A stretch of DNA of 64,000 bases from Spodoptera frugiperda (GCF_023101765.2 NC_064240.1:1860001-1924000), one strand, 5' to 3'; counted from the stretch's first letter, positions 1-14,040 are shown. The notes: a model not told the origin generated them from the sequence alone. Made by a program: numbers and translations.

Positions 1-845
1 AATGTAGAAGTCAGCCTAAAGCTTGGATTTAGCTGTATTTGTGAAGGGCTGATGGGATTCGATGTTAATAAATAACATACTGTTTTCCCTAATAACTATC
101 ATGAAACGAGTAAACAAAAGGCTAACGAAATAATGTTTCTTCTGTAATTTTCGTGGTTAAAAAAACAAAAACAAAGTTAATTAATTCAAAGAAAATCAGG
201 GCAAGCTCAAACACTGCACAACCATTTAAAAATACAAGCTACGTTTGTTAAGGAAACAGTATGTACTTACGCTTATTAAACACATTGCCTACAATTTGGC
301 GTCTACTCAACGCCAGTCATTACCAACTTAAACCACATAATTGCAACTATAAAACTTAACCCAACGGCAAATAGTTCAAATTCGTGTAACAAAGAAAATT
401 GGGTTAATTATTATTAGAGGTGACCCCTATTGTTAGGTTAAGGAGTTCTCTGTAGTACTTTGTAAGTAACAATATTTAAAGTTTTAATTAAGAAACAAGA
501 AACTGAAATATGGGCGTTGAAAATGTAGTATGATGAACTGAGATGGATTGTGTTCCTGCTTGTGTTGGGAACGAAGCTTGGAAATAATTATACGGAGTGT
601 TTATTTAGGATTTTAGCTTGATATATATTTACCGGAGAGGCTGGAACGCACACGAAATTTTAACTCAATGTATCATGGTTGACAATTACAAAGTTTTGTC
701 AGTCGGCGACGCGACGTGGGTGAACGATCGTCGGCTTTATAACGCTATGGTGTTTTGTATACTGGTGCGTTGTAACGTGAAGATTACATCAATGTTTTGT
801 CTTTTATTTTTAATATTTTATCACATCACATCACGTTAACAGCCT

Positions 846-1018
846 ATTAAGTGGCCACTGCTGATAAGAGGTCTCTTCTTGCGCGTAGAAGGTTTGACCA
901 TTAATCACTACGCTTGATCAATGCGGGTTGGCGATTTTATAAGCCCTGGTTTCCTCACGATGTTTTCCTTCACCGTTAGTCAGTCGTGTCTAAATAACCT
1001 AAATGTAACTACGTGGCA
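846..1018 (-). mobile_element. SINE family H, head missing
   Basis: Reverse complement of the body and tail of the 53468-53745 copy, including CCAGGTTTCCTCACGATGT-like sequence read on the + strand. The pol III promoter head is absent, as expected for a 5'-truncated retrocopy. Confidence 0.65.
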
Positions 1019-1567
1019 AAAATCTTGCTTCAAACACCGTAAACAACTACTAACGCATCCATTTCTATAAAATCACACAAATCCAAGTTAAGATTTAATC
1101 CTTGATCGTTTATTGGATAAAAGTTTGTTAAGAATTTGCAATTTAAAAATTCTTAAAAATAATACGAAATTTTATCGTTTCCAATAGGTCTGTCGATGTC
1201 GTACCTCCCTCTTCATAATATTATCTACTTCTTCGTTATATTATAAGGGTAGTCTACCTTAATTTAACAAGCGATAATCCCTTTCCTACGTTGCAAACCA
1301 TTTTCTCAGTACCAATCTCGGCGCCATATTGCTTTGCCCCGGTATTTAGTTAGGACGGTATCTTATAAATGCTATCTTGGCTCTATAGTAAACTAGGATT
1401 GCCTATACTTTAGGTCACATAGGCTTACTGGCAATAATATGCATTTTCTGATAATTGTTTGATACAGTCAAAAAAAGTATTTTTTTTGTGTGTGTCTTAA
1501 TAATTAGCTTTTTGAGTTCAATTTATTAACCCTTACATGGTCGTTTAACCAGACAGGACCAGGGACC

Positions 1568-1599
1568 AAACCACGACGCAGGAGACTGCGTCGTGGTTT
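1568..1599. repeat. 13-bp perfect hairpin near a TTAACCCTTA terminus-like sequence
   Basis: AAACCACGACGCA and TGCGTCGTGGTTT flank a 6-base loop. TTAACCCTTACATGG lies about 40 bp to the left and looks like a TTAA-inserted transposon end, but no matching right end was found. Confidence 0.5.
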
Positions 1600-2478
1600 T
1601 GTGCTAAAATAAAACATTACGTAGAAAGGACATAAAATATCATAAATAGGACATAAAAATGGGACATCCGCGTCGCTGTTACGAGGTGGACTAATAGTTA
1701 AAAGCATGCATTAAGGCAGCTACTCGAAATCGCAAATAATTCTATGAACAGTATGAAAAATATTCTTAGTTTTTAAACTATCCGGTCTCACAGACATATA
1801 TGTCACCAATGGCGGGTTAATAACCATTACACTTTGATCTCCGATTGAATATTTCACAGGGAACGTAAAATCTTGACTGACTAAAACAGAAGACCCTTTG
1901 ATAAACAAAAAACTGAATATTTATCAATTTATTTTGGATTTTTCTTTAAACCAATAACTCCGTTATTAAGATTCCCCGAAGCCAAAGACAGATTAGCGAT
2001 TCAAAAAACGTAAAACATCAGAAATGAAATATTCACATCGAGCGCGTCGTGCCTGAAAAAAAAAACATAATTTTTATAATTTAACTTTCCAAAGGCGAAA
2101 TTTGACGCTGAAAAATTGTAGCTTTATATTTTTGTTCAGTCATTTTTCAGGAGGGGAAACTGAAAAATGTCCAAATAACGAAATTAATTCAACGTTCCCG
2201 GCCGAGATTAAATTAAATCGTTTCCTTGTTCTGCCCTTACGACTAGCCCCTTTAATATTGTACCAATGAGAATTCGTTCTGGTTTTTGTCAGTTTTCTTG
2301 TTCTAACAAAAGATGTAATAGTATTTCTCAACGGGTCTCGGTTTTGTAAATATACGGGGATGGGTTCCAAGTAAAACGCTTGTTGACGGATAGAATTATT
2401 GAATGTTGACACTTGATTTTTTTAGTCTTTTAGGTGTTTGCCTGATTATGTCTACTGGCATTTTTTTAAAGCCAAGTT

Positions 2479-2600
2479 GATTTTTTTAAGACATTTCCCC
2501 CACCTGGATTTTCTCCAGTGTCGTGGGTGCACGTTTACAAACATACAAGTTCACATACACATGACACCCTGACCCCATTTTCTTCTCAACACAACTTGAG
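2479..2600 (-). repeat. SINE family S 3' half, inverted
   Basis: CTGGATTTTCTCCAGTGTCG and CACATGACACCCTGACCCC are the reversed end of the family. Confidence 0.6.
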
Positions 2601-3029
2601 CTGGCCAAAACTATCTAACCGTATGTTTCATAATAAATTACATTTTCATCAAACACCGTGCTCGGCTATAACCCTCAAACTTGTTTTAAGATAAAAACAT
2701 AGTGCCTTACCATACTTTAACTACTTGAACCCATTATGCTGTCGTTACGTAAATACTTTCAGCTTATGTACATACCTTAACATAATGTTTGTTGAACTCT
2801 TTTAAGGATACATTCGCTTCTGAAGAAAAGTTCTTACTTTTCTTGTGTAAACTTTTGTTTAAAGTGTACGGATTTTTATGCTGTGTTCTCTAGAACTACT
2901 AGTTTTTGGTATAATTTAAGAATAATGTGGTGATATCAATGATAAGGTAATATCTCTGATTACTAATATTTGCAATGCTTGTAATATACTGATGCTTGAT
3001 TAGGAACAGCAAAGTACTTAACAGATTGA

Positions 3030-3150
3030 TGGGATTCCGACTTGAAGACAGGAATAGGAACAGTGTGGTTTTTAGTCGATAAGAGTCTGACACTTTCTCT
3101 CGCTTCACCTAACGTCAACTGATGATTTTCCCCCCTCAAAAAAAAAAAAA
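3030..3150 (-). repeat. Interspersed repeat, family E, inverted and partial
   Basis: GGAATAGGAACAGTGTGGTT, then AGAGTCTGACACTTTCTC and a run of 13 A near its end. Confidence 0.6.
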
Positions 3151-4164
3151 CACACTAGTAATTGAGTAAATGTCATTGTGATCAAAAACCTGCTCCGTGT
3201 CAGCAGAGGCCTTTGGTCCACAGTGGCCACTTATTGGCTGTTGACGTGTGTGTAATCAAATATGTGGTGTCGACTAGGATTAAGAAGGATATGTAAATAA
3301 TTTGAACGTGAATAAAAATATATTATACTAATATTTATGACGATGCTTTTACACGTACACAAAATACAAAATACAAATTGCATGTATATTATGTTAAGCA
3401 CTACATAGTATTGACAGTTTCGGACATAAAAAAAAAACAAACTATTATAAATTGCAATGTGATGCCACGATGGATAGCAGGCAATAACGTTACTTTTTTC
3501 ACCCAAAAAATTCACATTCCAGTGGCACCGGAAAATAACGACATTTTTATGTTGATCGTAAAAGATTTAACCCGTAGTCGCCCTAAAAGCGTCATCAATG
3601 CAGTACTCGGGCGACAGACCATTAAAAACCTAATGGTTATGGTAATAAGGTTGGAAATCGATCATCTCGGTTTTATTCGTAATGTTTAGGCTTACTGACT
3701 TCATTTCTAACATTAGGGTCGGGCTTAACACCCAATGGTCGGCTCAAGACGAAATTTAAATTGTGGGAACTAAAATTTGCATAGTTTTGTCCGATCGTGT
3801 TTTACTATTTATTCAGCTCGTTGCTTGGTTAATTTCATATAGAAACAAGAAAATCCTTTCTGATACTTTCAGGGTATTTGAATTGAGTGCTTCGTACGTA
3901 GAATCTAAAGTAGTTTGGTTTTATCATTATTTTGCTGGTATTATTACTGACACGAGTTTTAATCTAACAAAGCAATGTTTCTTAGCTTGTGTTGTATTTG
4001 CAGCATTTTATAAACAGACCAATCAAAACTTCTATACAGACACAATTGAACTTACTACCTATCAGATGAATCATATTATTCATATTAAAAATAAAAGAAT
4101 CCGTATATTATTTAATAAATTGGCAATATATATTAAAGAGGGGCCAAATAAAAAATACCCTTAA

Positions 4165-4375
4165 CGACAAGCATGCATGAAAATACTGATGACCGTTGAT
4201 GAAGCGAAAGAGAGCGAAGAATGTGTAAGAATCGTAGCAATTGGCGTCCCATTGTCTCTGCCTACCCCCATAGGACACAGGCGTGAGGTTATATATGTAT
4301 GGATTTTAATGATACACACTGGATATTAGCTGAATTAGGTGATAGGATAGTTTTTATCCGACGGAAAAATATTAT
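4165..4375 (+). repeat. Family C piece joined to an inverted family R fragment
   Basis: 4165-4300 ends GTCTCTGCCTACCCCCATAG, then ACAGGCGTGAGG and a short TATATGTATG tail (family C, probably a LINE ORF end). 4308-4372 resembles the middle of the inverted family R copy at 60600-60795 (GGTGATAGGATAGTTTTTAT). Confidence 0.55.
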
Positions 4376-7258
4376 AAGACTATATTAAATAAGACTATAA
4401 CTACGAGTAAATTTATTTCTATGAAACTCTTTACTATAAAAAATACTACCCCGTATTAACTAAAGTGTAGTGTGAACAGCCCTTAAGTCACCTCTTTTTG
4501 CACTCCCCAACATTCATGACTCCATTCACGAAGGCTCTACGTTACAAATGCTTTTCATATTCTAAGACATAAAGTTCTTTTTATTTTACTCTGTTTTTCT
4601 AACCGACTTCCCCAAAAGGTTAAGTAAAGTAGGCCTATTTAAGAAATGCTTGTTTATTTAAACTACGTTTTGCATTATAAAAGAGTAGGTTGTTGTGTTG
4701 CATTTTTATTGACACTATGTAAAAAGGTATGTATGTACAAAAGTTACTTACTTCCCTTTTTTCAATTGATTTTGAACTCATGATCATTATACTAGATAAT
4801 TATTAGCTTTTGATCGCGTTAATTATACGAATATCAATCTTCCTCTTAAGGACTTAATCACTATATCTGCTAAAAAAACCACTTCAATATCCATTGCGTA
4901 TTTTATAAATCTATAGTACATAGGGACAGATAACGAAACTGTTTCAAATTCAAATTCTTTATCATTTCAATACGGTACACTATTGACATTGAGCACATGA
5001 CTTTGTGCTTATTTTTTATTAATGTTAGTGTTTATTCTCTTGGCGTATCTTAATTGTAATAAATAAATGTATGAATAAAAATGTGCGGCTAATACGATAT
5101 TTTACATACTTGTAGTGATTAATAGTTAATTTTCCGAAAAACAATTTGAAACAATATTTATTTCATAATCCTCTTTTCCTAGTTTAGAGAGATCTAATCG
5201 TGATATTTATCACGTGTAGATCCTACATGTCATTTGCGCGACCGTAATCTCCGTTTGACCACTTTCAAATACCTCTATTTAAGAACCATTCTCAGGTTAA
5301 AACCTGGATTTATTCTAGAATAAAATTGTCTAAGAGTTTATAAGAAGGATTTATGTCTATCGATTTGTAATACGATAACATTTTTCTGTAGGACGTTAAA
5401 CCTTTAATATCTATAGTGAATAAAAGTGATATTTATCAATATAATGCAATTGAAATGTGGTTTTAACATTCCAATATTTATTTATTATTTACAATAAGTC
5501 AATAATTGTAGCCAAAAACCTCAGAAATATTTTACTGCGCCCCCAGTAACTTTTAAACGTATTTATTCTTTTCGGTTTTTCACAAAAACGAATTTATATT
5601 TGTCTGTGTAAACATCGAGAAAATTATGTAAACAAGACAAAGTGAATAAGTACAACACTTTTATCTATTAGGTAGCTGCCCTTATTTGAGACTTCACATT
5701 TTTACGATTATTTTGAAAGTGCCTTGGGGAGATCCTTTTTGCGTGCGGCAGAAGTTTTAAGGCGGCAGCGAGAGTAGTTGAGAAATAACATTGCATTTTA
5801 TGTAGTTATGTTACTACGTTTTCCCAAAGTGTGTTGTGGTAAAAGCCTCTTGGTACGAGAGCGTGAAGTTTAAACCATGGCCCAAGGATTTTAAAGTATC
5901 ACTAAAAGTTTTACAAGTTCGGCTGTCTCTTCCCCTAGTCCTATTTCAGACAAAGTGCACATTTTTATTTTTAGAAATATATTTGGACAACAAAACTTAG
6001 TTATATTAACACTGAACAAAATATACTGTAAACAGAAACGTGACCTTGGAATACACTTCATTAATTTGACTCAAAACTCCAGCCTGTTATTACATGACTT
6101 GCAAAAGGTAAATTTGCTAAACCTTACTTTACCTTATCAAAGCACAATGACACTAAACATAACAACATTAAAGTTGCAATTAGCAAATCTACACAACACA
6201 ATGAACACTATTCTAGACCTTTCTACGAGTACAGACAAGAAACTTAACGTTGCGAAATCCCCTGTCCGCTGGCGCTCGTCCCACTGGGCTGCCAACTTGG
6301 CTTAAATTATAAATGAAGCGGACACAAGCACACCTGGGACGCTGGACTTGAAACGTCCATGTTTATTTTTACGAAGACATTAAGTCCCAAGGGATTAGTG
6401 GTTAAGATTAGTTCCAGGAGTAGATTTCTTGTTACCTCTGAATGAATGTTTATTATTTTTGAATGGGATTTAATGTGAGTTTGGGTTTTTTGGTAATTTT
6501 TAGGATACAAATCATTCAAATAGTTGACTTGTTAAAGTTTAGTAGATGAAGGAAAAATATAATTCCTTTTCGGTTTTGTTATTTAAGAAATATCAAACTA
6601 TTCTTTTGAGCTAATAATATACTATGAAAAGGATTTCTATTCTAAATAAAGTAGTTGTGTCACAATTTTAATCTGTTTCTTCATTAAAAATATAATATGA
6701 CAAATTATACAAAGAAAATATTCTAATAAATGAATAATCCGCTGCTACTACACCATAATAAAGCAATCATTAATCAAGTAAACGAGACAACGTGTTGAAA
6801 AGTTTTCCTATACCTTTATTACTTTATTATATTTAGAAATATTAATAAACATTATTATTAATCTTTCCCCCACACACAAAGGATACACACAGGTACACAT
6901 TAACCTATACAAAACTAGTATAATTTGGTCTCGCTTTATATGATATATCCCGCACGTTCCACGGTCAGTTTATACTGGTTTGTATAGCTTAATGTGTTCT
7001 ATATGCTATTAATCAGACAGTTGATACAACATTAAGTAAGTATCAAAAGTGGGCAGCTCGCGTGATATGTCGGCCTCTATAAATTTCTAACTACCCTCAT
7101 TTGGTAGAAATCAATGCGGTGTATTACTTTTCGATAGTAGTAGTGGGCGCATGGTACTTATCATAATGGTTATTTTTACCATGATTTTATAGTAGACTCA
7201 CAGATAATTGGCGTGAATCGACGATTATGTAATATATCGTCATAATTGAGTGAGGTTA

Positions 7259-7395
7259 CCGACCCAATCTCATCCTTCATCCCAATCTCCAAATCTCCAA
7301 ACCTCAAATACCCAATCTCTAAAAAGCCGGCAACGCACTGGTAACTTCTTTAGTGTCCCTGGGCAGTGATGATTACTATCAGGTAATCCATCTAA
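7259..7395 (-). repeat. Family A terminal fragment, inverted
   Basis: CCAATCTC-rich stretch, then AAGCCGGCAACGCACTGGTA and a degraded ATCAGGTAATCCATCT end. Confidence 0.55.
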
Positions 7396-8084
7396 GATCA
7401 AACAAATTTAACTTGGTAAAAGCAGAGTTAAAATATTTATAATGCAATTTTGTTACAACATAAATCCTGATTGACATACAAATTACATTAGTTTCATAAT
7501 ATAATTTAATAACAGATTCCCAAATAACATAAATGAAAAATTTGCCAAACTAATCACTTCACATCAAACCAATTACACTATATCCCTTCGGGAAATATCA
7601 GACATCATAGTATGACGATTTTCCAAAACACTTTGATGAAATAACAACTAAGTTATTACAAACTTGTTTCTAGGTCCCTCGTCCAAGGCACGTGGGTAAA
7701 TCTCATTTTGGTAAAGAAAATTGAACCCTCTCCAATTAGGTAGAAGTTGATCGCCCGAAGTGGTTTAGACCTAACCAATTTTGCACAACAAATATTTTTT
7801 TAGCAAAACATTTTATTTTCTCAGTTACTAGCCCTTTACTAAGTTAGGGGTTCTAGTGTGTATTTTGTCTAAGTAATTTTGGTTCGGTCTTAATATTTTA
7901 TACTGAATGAGTCTCTTGGCTTACATTACTTTGGTTGACGAGAGAACATTTGTTTCAGTTTTTTAGGATTACATTTATGTTGTTGTAGCTTATAGTGAAA
8001 GGCAGAAAAGAGGTACCATAATCCCCACGCTTGCCAAGCAGCTTGGAGATCGCAGTTAGGTCACAGATATGATAGTGGATGCAG

Positions 8085-8165
8085 GTGGTGGCTTATCGTT
8101 CTACGTGGAGGACTAAGGGAGGCCTTTGAACAGTGGACATCTACCAACTGTTAAAAATTACAGAT
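8085..8165 (+). repeat. LINE 3'-end fragment
   Basis: Contains GGGAGGCCTTTGAACAGTGG, a variant of the motif ending several lepidopteran LINEs; a related end is at 55372-55435. No frame is open upstream. Confidence 0.5.
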
Positions 8166-9242
8166 GACATTTATGTTACAGCTAATTTTAAAAAGTTTTT
8201 TTTTTTGTCGTACGTCTTGTAATAATAAAATCTGTATATTTTTTTACAAAATTGCCCAACTAAAATTCATTTCAATACTACCTACACTTTTAGTTTAGTC
8301 AATTAAAAGTTTATTTTTCCTATTTTAACACGAACTTTTTTGGGGCAGTAAAGAATATTTTTTATGACTCTAGTTTTGAGTTTCGTTGAAGGGAATTGTT
8401 TTACGAGTTCCGGAATGTTTACTGCTAAGTCCCTTGGCGATAGTTGTTTTGTTCTCAAATAAAACTAGTAAACATACAACAGTCGAGTTTGCACTGCTTT
8501 CAAGAACCCCAAGCTTGTATTGTATATTGATTTTGCTCTATATGGAGTTTTTTCTCTTTTTTATGACGAAATAAAATAAAGGTTTTGTTGTGAATTTTAG
8601 TTGCATTGTTGTTTTTATGATTTGTTGACGTATTTTAAATGAGATGGTGTAATCTCGCAAGTCTAGGAGATAAGAAATAGTTAAATCAATCTTGGATTTA
8701 AGAATAAATCAATAAAACACTGCCGTGCGTGTAGTCTTATAAGATAGAGGATTGTTGATAAAAAAAATCTCAATTTTATAAACTCAAAAAATCACAAGAT
8801 CAACCGAAAAACAGATCAAAGAAAAGAAAAGCACGGGAAAAAATACACAGAAAGTCAGCATATACAAAGAGAAAAACATACACATACAAAAAGAGACAGC
8901 TAACAAACGGATCAGCTCTTCAAATAAAACATGCAAAACGCCGTGAAGTGTGGACGTGTGAATCGACCTACATTTTGTACATAAACTAGGCACAGTTAAC
9001 AAAAAAACTCATTTGCACTCAAACACACTACAACTGTTGTACGGCGGCGCGTCAATCTCTGAGAACGACGATCGGTATGTTTAGTTGGGCGTGGTACAAA
9101 TGAAAGCGATTTTGAACTGTGGAAAAATGTTTTATATCTATGAAGATGTGTAAAACTATGAAATTCATATTCATATTATTATAGTAGTTGGACTTAATCG
9201 AAAATCAGCATTATGTTTGTGTGGATATATTAAATAGTAATT

Positions 9243-9380
9243 TTAGATGAACTTGACACCAACGATCAGGATTGGCCGCAAAAAGCTCTGCTCAGAGAGA
9301 AGTGGAAGAAGGCTGGGGAGGCCTTTGCCCTGCAGTGGGACGACCACGGCTAAAAATAAATAAAATAAAATAAATCGAGG
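9243..9380 (+). pseudogene. RTE-type LINE 3' end: last codons of ORF2 plus AT-rich tail
   Basis: The + frame ending at TAA 9351-9353 reads DQDWPQKALLREKW followed by GEAFALQWDDHG. It looks like the extreme C-terminus of an RTE-clade ORF2. An AAATAAAAT-type short-repeat tail follows. Only the end is present, a typical 5'-truncated insertion. Confidence 0.65.
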
Positions 9381-11701
9381 GAATGACGTTACATAAAAAT
9401 GTGATATTACTCGTTCCTTCCTCGTTGTTCGTGTAAGCAACAATGGTGTCTGGTTTAATAATCAGAAAGCTGTTCTATCGATAGATAGGCATTAACCAAA
9501 ATTAAACAATTTATCAAGGCAATTCATTACATTGTTCGAAATGGTGATAATCTCACAATTAAAATCGACACCAGCAATTTATAAAATGTGTGTTTACATA
9601 CGTCATAAAATAATTGAGAAGAAATATGCAAAAATAAGAAAGTTACAAATCTTATAAAACGCTAAGTAAAGGTACTTTTTGAAATCACTCGATTTATATT
9701 ACGCCAACTATTATTAGCGGAGTGTGCGCGCGGATCACTTTGGTCAAAGTCCGTGCAACACTGCACTAACTCATATTTAGCGTAGTTTAGTGCGTTCGTG
9801 TGTATACTTGTTCGTTTGTAAAATGAACGACTTAGCGACTTTTACATAATAAATACTTATGTGTTAACGTATTAATTAGTTTATTAATGGTACGTTGACT
9901 ATTCTTTTTGTAAGTAAGTACATGTTCTTTATAAAATATTGAAATATGCATCAGATGATTGATCATGCACTACGACGTCCCGTACTACACTACGCTAACA
10001 TAAGTTAGACGTGTATAAGATGGAAGGGGGTTTTTTTGATGAATTACGTTTATATACGGCTAACTTGCGCTAAATCAAAAAATAGAAATAATTAAGGAAA
10101 TACAAATATGAGATATTACAATGAATAAATTAAATATTAAGCATACCAAATATCAAAAAAGTATCTTAATTAATGTAAAAGTTATCACGTTTTTCCCTTT
10201 AAACGCCTCTACTGTAAAGTACGCTTTTTGAGTTAGCGCAGTATAAATTGCTGGTGTCGAAATATTCACACCGGCTTCTTCTTATAACTTGGACCGCACT
10301 TCCATTGTAGTGGCTCGAGTAACTCGCTTCGAGTGCCCATTTGTCCGTCACTGACCGTTTCGAGTGTCTACGGAGTGTTGTCTCGTATATTTGTTTTGTT
10401 TAGTCCACTCCTGGGCCCGTGTAAAATTTCCACCACGTTCCAACACATAATTGCTACGGTAACTCGCTCACCGTACTTAATACCGTTGTTATTATTTTTA
10501 TTTAATGAATTTTTGGTTAGATAGTATTTTAGAGGAAATTGATTGTAGTCAATTTTAGAAGAATTATAAAGATGATTTTCTATTGTTAGATTTCAATTCC
10601 ATTGTCAGGTTATGAAAAACTTGTCAAAATTGTGTTTATCAAGATTTAGCTTAAAAAATTACGATAACATCTCATTAATGTGAGCCTTTAGCATGGCTTG
10701 AAACTAGTCAGTTCCTCTACAAACAGTTACGTGATAGTTACGATTACATTTGGTTTAAATCATCAGAATAATCTTCTTCGACACATAAATGAACTCGTAA
10801 CGATCTTTGCCAATTGCATCCACTTCATAAATCGATCGAATTCACTTACAAAAAGCGAGGCTTATGAAAAACAAACAAACTTTGACATGCACACAGGCAA
10901 TCTGTCACCATACATTGTCACAATGTGATACAATTCACGTAAAATGTTCCCCAACAGTTTCTAAACTCATAACTCTTGTTGACGCGAAAAAAAACTTGTT
11001 TAGATATCTGAAACTGATAAGTTATTGCTGTATGTCACGAATTTGTGTTGCAGTAATGAATCAGGATACATTTTCGTATATAACGTGTAATAAAATGATG
11101 TAGAATTTTGTGTTAGATAACAGAGTTTTTAACCGACTTCTCAAAAAGGAGGTATGTCGCAATTTGGCTGGTATTTTTTTGTATGTATTTACATTGATTA
11201 CGCCGATTCTTATAGACTGATTTGTGTAGCTTTTTTGTTTGGTCCCATAAAAATTTGGTTTAGATTTATCTGGTAGTTAAGTTAACCATAAGTGTCATAT
11301 TTTTCCTAGTTATTGTTAACATTGCAATAAATACGATAAACAAGTACAATCTACATACATATCTGCCTTGATATTTTGTCTTCAAAATGCCTTTGTTTTC
11401 TCAAGATTTGAAATAGTGAAGGAGGAAACTACAGTAAAACACCCATTAACAATATCAACTACTAATGTAAGTTGCAAGGGTAAAACTCCATCCTCGTTTA
11501 GATCCCAAGGGGGTAAGTGACATGACCCAGCCATGGACGGCAACGCCATAAGGAAACTCGACCTGTGCAAAATTAATGCACTTACACAAATTAATTAAAA
11601 TTGGACCTTTATGTGTAAACTTGAATATATACTTACCTGCTATGTTGAGGTTAGGATCTTACAATTCATTATTTTGCTACATTGAAGATATTACGTAATT
11701 T

Positions 11702-11850
11702 TAGTCCGAGCTGCGGACTGCCTAGCCTAGGTTACCGGGGCTCTCGGGAATAGGAACGGGGTGGTTCTTAGTCAGTAATAATCTGACACTACCTTTCGTC
11801 CCGCTTAAGGCAGGAGAAGACATGGCAAGAGTTTACCCCTTAAAAAAAGA
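11702..11850 (-). repeat. Interspersed repeat, family E, inverted
   Basis: GTCCGAGCTGCGGACTGCCT, GGAACGGGGTGGTTCTTAGT and CGCTTAAGGCAGGAGAAGAC. Confidence 0.7.
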
Positions 11851-13708
11851 GTTTAGAAGACTGTGTCCACTGTCCATATGATATCTTGCCAGTTTTACTT
11901 CTGACAAACAACTGATTTAGAATAACTGACTATCAAAATGATAATAATTAATCAACCGATAGCGTTACGCCTAACATGCCTACTAATTAGAATGAGTAAT
12001 CATTTTTGCGATACTAAAATAAAAACTAATCTTTTTCTCCTTTTCTACTTTTAGTATAATCATTAACTTAGTATAAAGCTTACAAATTATAATTAAGTTT
12101 GGTGACCCTTTACACCAGCACAACAAGGATTTTTACAAGTAGGTTTCCCGTAAACATACTTCTACCTACACCCTTGGACGCTGACGTGATGTTATGTATT
12201 TTCACCCAAGGATATATGCACATACTTACCTTTCGTCCCTCATATTATACATACATAGGAAGTTATAAAGGGTAGAGGTAAGGTGTTACGGTTAAGATGT
12301 GTCCCTTGAAGAGCACTCGTGTCTTGTTATAAAATTGTTATGACGTATTTGTGGCGTATAAATGTGTCTAGGGATGCGTTTGGAAATGTGGTTGAAATAA
12401 CTATAAACATTAGTGTTATTTTAGTATAATTCAAGATATAAATTGAAATGCCCTATATGGGAGTACTTACTCAATGCAAAAAATTCAAAGATTATTAAAC
12501 TGAGAAGTTTGAACTTTATTTGAATGAACAAATTCATAAATCATTATAAAAAATGATTTGTTGTAATACCAAACTTGGAAAACAGTCCAATTATAAATAA
12601 ATAACACAAAAAAGTCACTGAACAAACCACAACTCCGTACCTTTTCCTTCCAGTACACAACTGTTCAAATAAAACAACCTCGACCGGTCACTGTTGACTT
12701 AACCGCGGTTACTTTAGTAAACACATAGTCCAGTTTCTCTACATAAAAAGGTAAGATATTTTTTCTTCCCTTAAGTATTCTTTGTTGCGTTATTTTCTTT
12801 GTTTTTTGATAAAGAAGAACGTTTGTGCACGTTTCCTTGTACAAGCGATTAGTCGGTTACTTTGTGGGAGTAAGCGCCCTCTACCTTTTGTTGTTAATGT
12901 TTTTGAAAGCAAAACCGAATTTCCGATTATCAGAAAATGGACAGAATAGATGAATAGAAGACTGACCTTTGATGTTCGTATTGCAGGTTCATGATAAATG
13001 AGTTTTGTTTTATGTAATAAGTGATTAGGGAGCGGGAAAGGAAAAGAAAATAAATAGTTTACCTTTGAGATAATGCAGGAACAAGAATCTATTAGGGTGA
13101 GATGTGCTATGCTACGTTGCTGTGGATACGTTTGACTTCCACCAATCATATTCATTGGTAGGTACATAGGTACATTGGTAGGTACATCTTAGCACTGGTG
13201 GAAACAGCTAAACTCTGTTTTTTTATAGAAAGATGCGGATGGCTTCGTTCAAGAAAGTTAGCCGATTAGGATAATACACATTGCAACTCCTGTAAGCCAG
13301 GATTTCGGATTTCCACTGAAGTCCGGCGCATCCCAGGGATATGAATGACTGTCTTGGATCCCGCAAGGAAATAATGAAGAACTTATTAGAGGAGAAGAAA
13401 ATAAAACGATAATTTCCACTTCCCTCGGTGAAATTAATGCAGGATAAAACTTACAAAATAAAGAAATAAATATTTTAGTCCAGTCCAATGATTACAGTAC
13501 GATGTTATCATTAGGTTTATTATAGATGTGGTAAATGTAAGCCCAAATATAACACCGCCTTTTGTCCTTGAAGCTACTTCAACGCCCGGTCATGGCAAGT
13601 CATAGAGTTGGACAAACAGATTCAATATCATACTATATGATTATTAAAACACGAAAATTAGCTAAAAGTGCGTGTCTAGTTACTCTTTAACTAGTGTCGT
13701 TGCTATGG

Positions 13709-13750
13709 TAAAATTTATAAAATAAATCCATATTTATTTTATAAATTTTA
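13709..13750. repeat. 19-bp perfect AT-rich inverted repeat
   Basis: TAAAATTTATAAAATAAAT and its exact complement are separated by CCAT. It sits about 30 bp left of a family T SINE. Confidence 0.55.
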
Positions 13751-13782
13751 TTAATTAATATAATTAATTTTACGCCTTCCAA

Positions 13783-14040
13783 CGTCACGCCTTTTATCCC
13801 CGAAGGGGTAGGCAGAGGTGATCATTACGACACGTAATGCTGCTATACAATGTACACACACTTTTCACCATTTGTGTTTGTGCCATATACTGGACACAAT
13901 TCCAGACTCCGTGCTACTACTGAGAAATTTTCGGAAAACCGAAAAAAGCCCAGTAATACTTTGCCCGACCCGGGAATTGAACCCGAGACCCCTTGTCCGG
14001 TAGTCGCACTTGAAACTATTCGACCAACGAAGCCGTCATT
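13783..14040 (-). mobile_element. tRNA-derived SINE, family T
   Basis: On the - strand it starts with a tRNA-like head (GGCTTCGTTGGTCGAATAG) and a B box in GGTTCAATTCCCGGGT. It ends in GGGATAAAAGGCGTGACG. The two short ORFs crossing it are by-products of the SINE. Confidence 0.75.

Larger units (their letters stand above)
1..7984. other. Gene-free spacer, left part
   Basis: AT-rich. Apart from the repeat entries in this span I see nothing supported. The longest frames (3763-4164, 5955-6305) lack motifs and look like chance ORFs; the first does not even begin with ATG. Confidence 0.6.

Noticed and set aside
3763..4164. 133-codon + frame
   Set aside because: Starts at TTG rather than ATG, AT-driven composition, no motifs, no splice context.
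5955..6305. 116-codon + frame
   Set aside because: Low-complexity Asn/Leu/Thr composition typical of AT-rich chance ORFs; no domain seen.
11632..11720. Strong minus-strand donor GCAG/GTAAGT as an exon end for the 28 kb gene
   Set aside because: All three frames before the donor are closed within 60 bases, so it cannot end a coding exon.
12790..13167. 125-codon minus-strand frame
   Set aside because: No recognisable motif, no splice context, and lies in AT-rich spacer.
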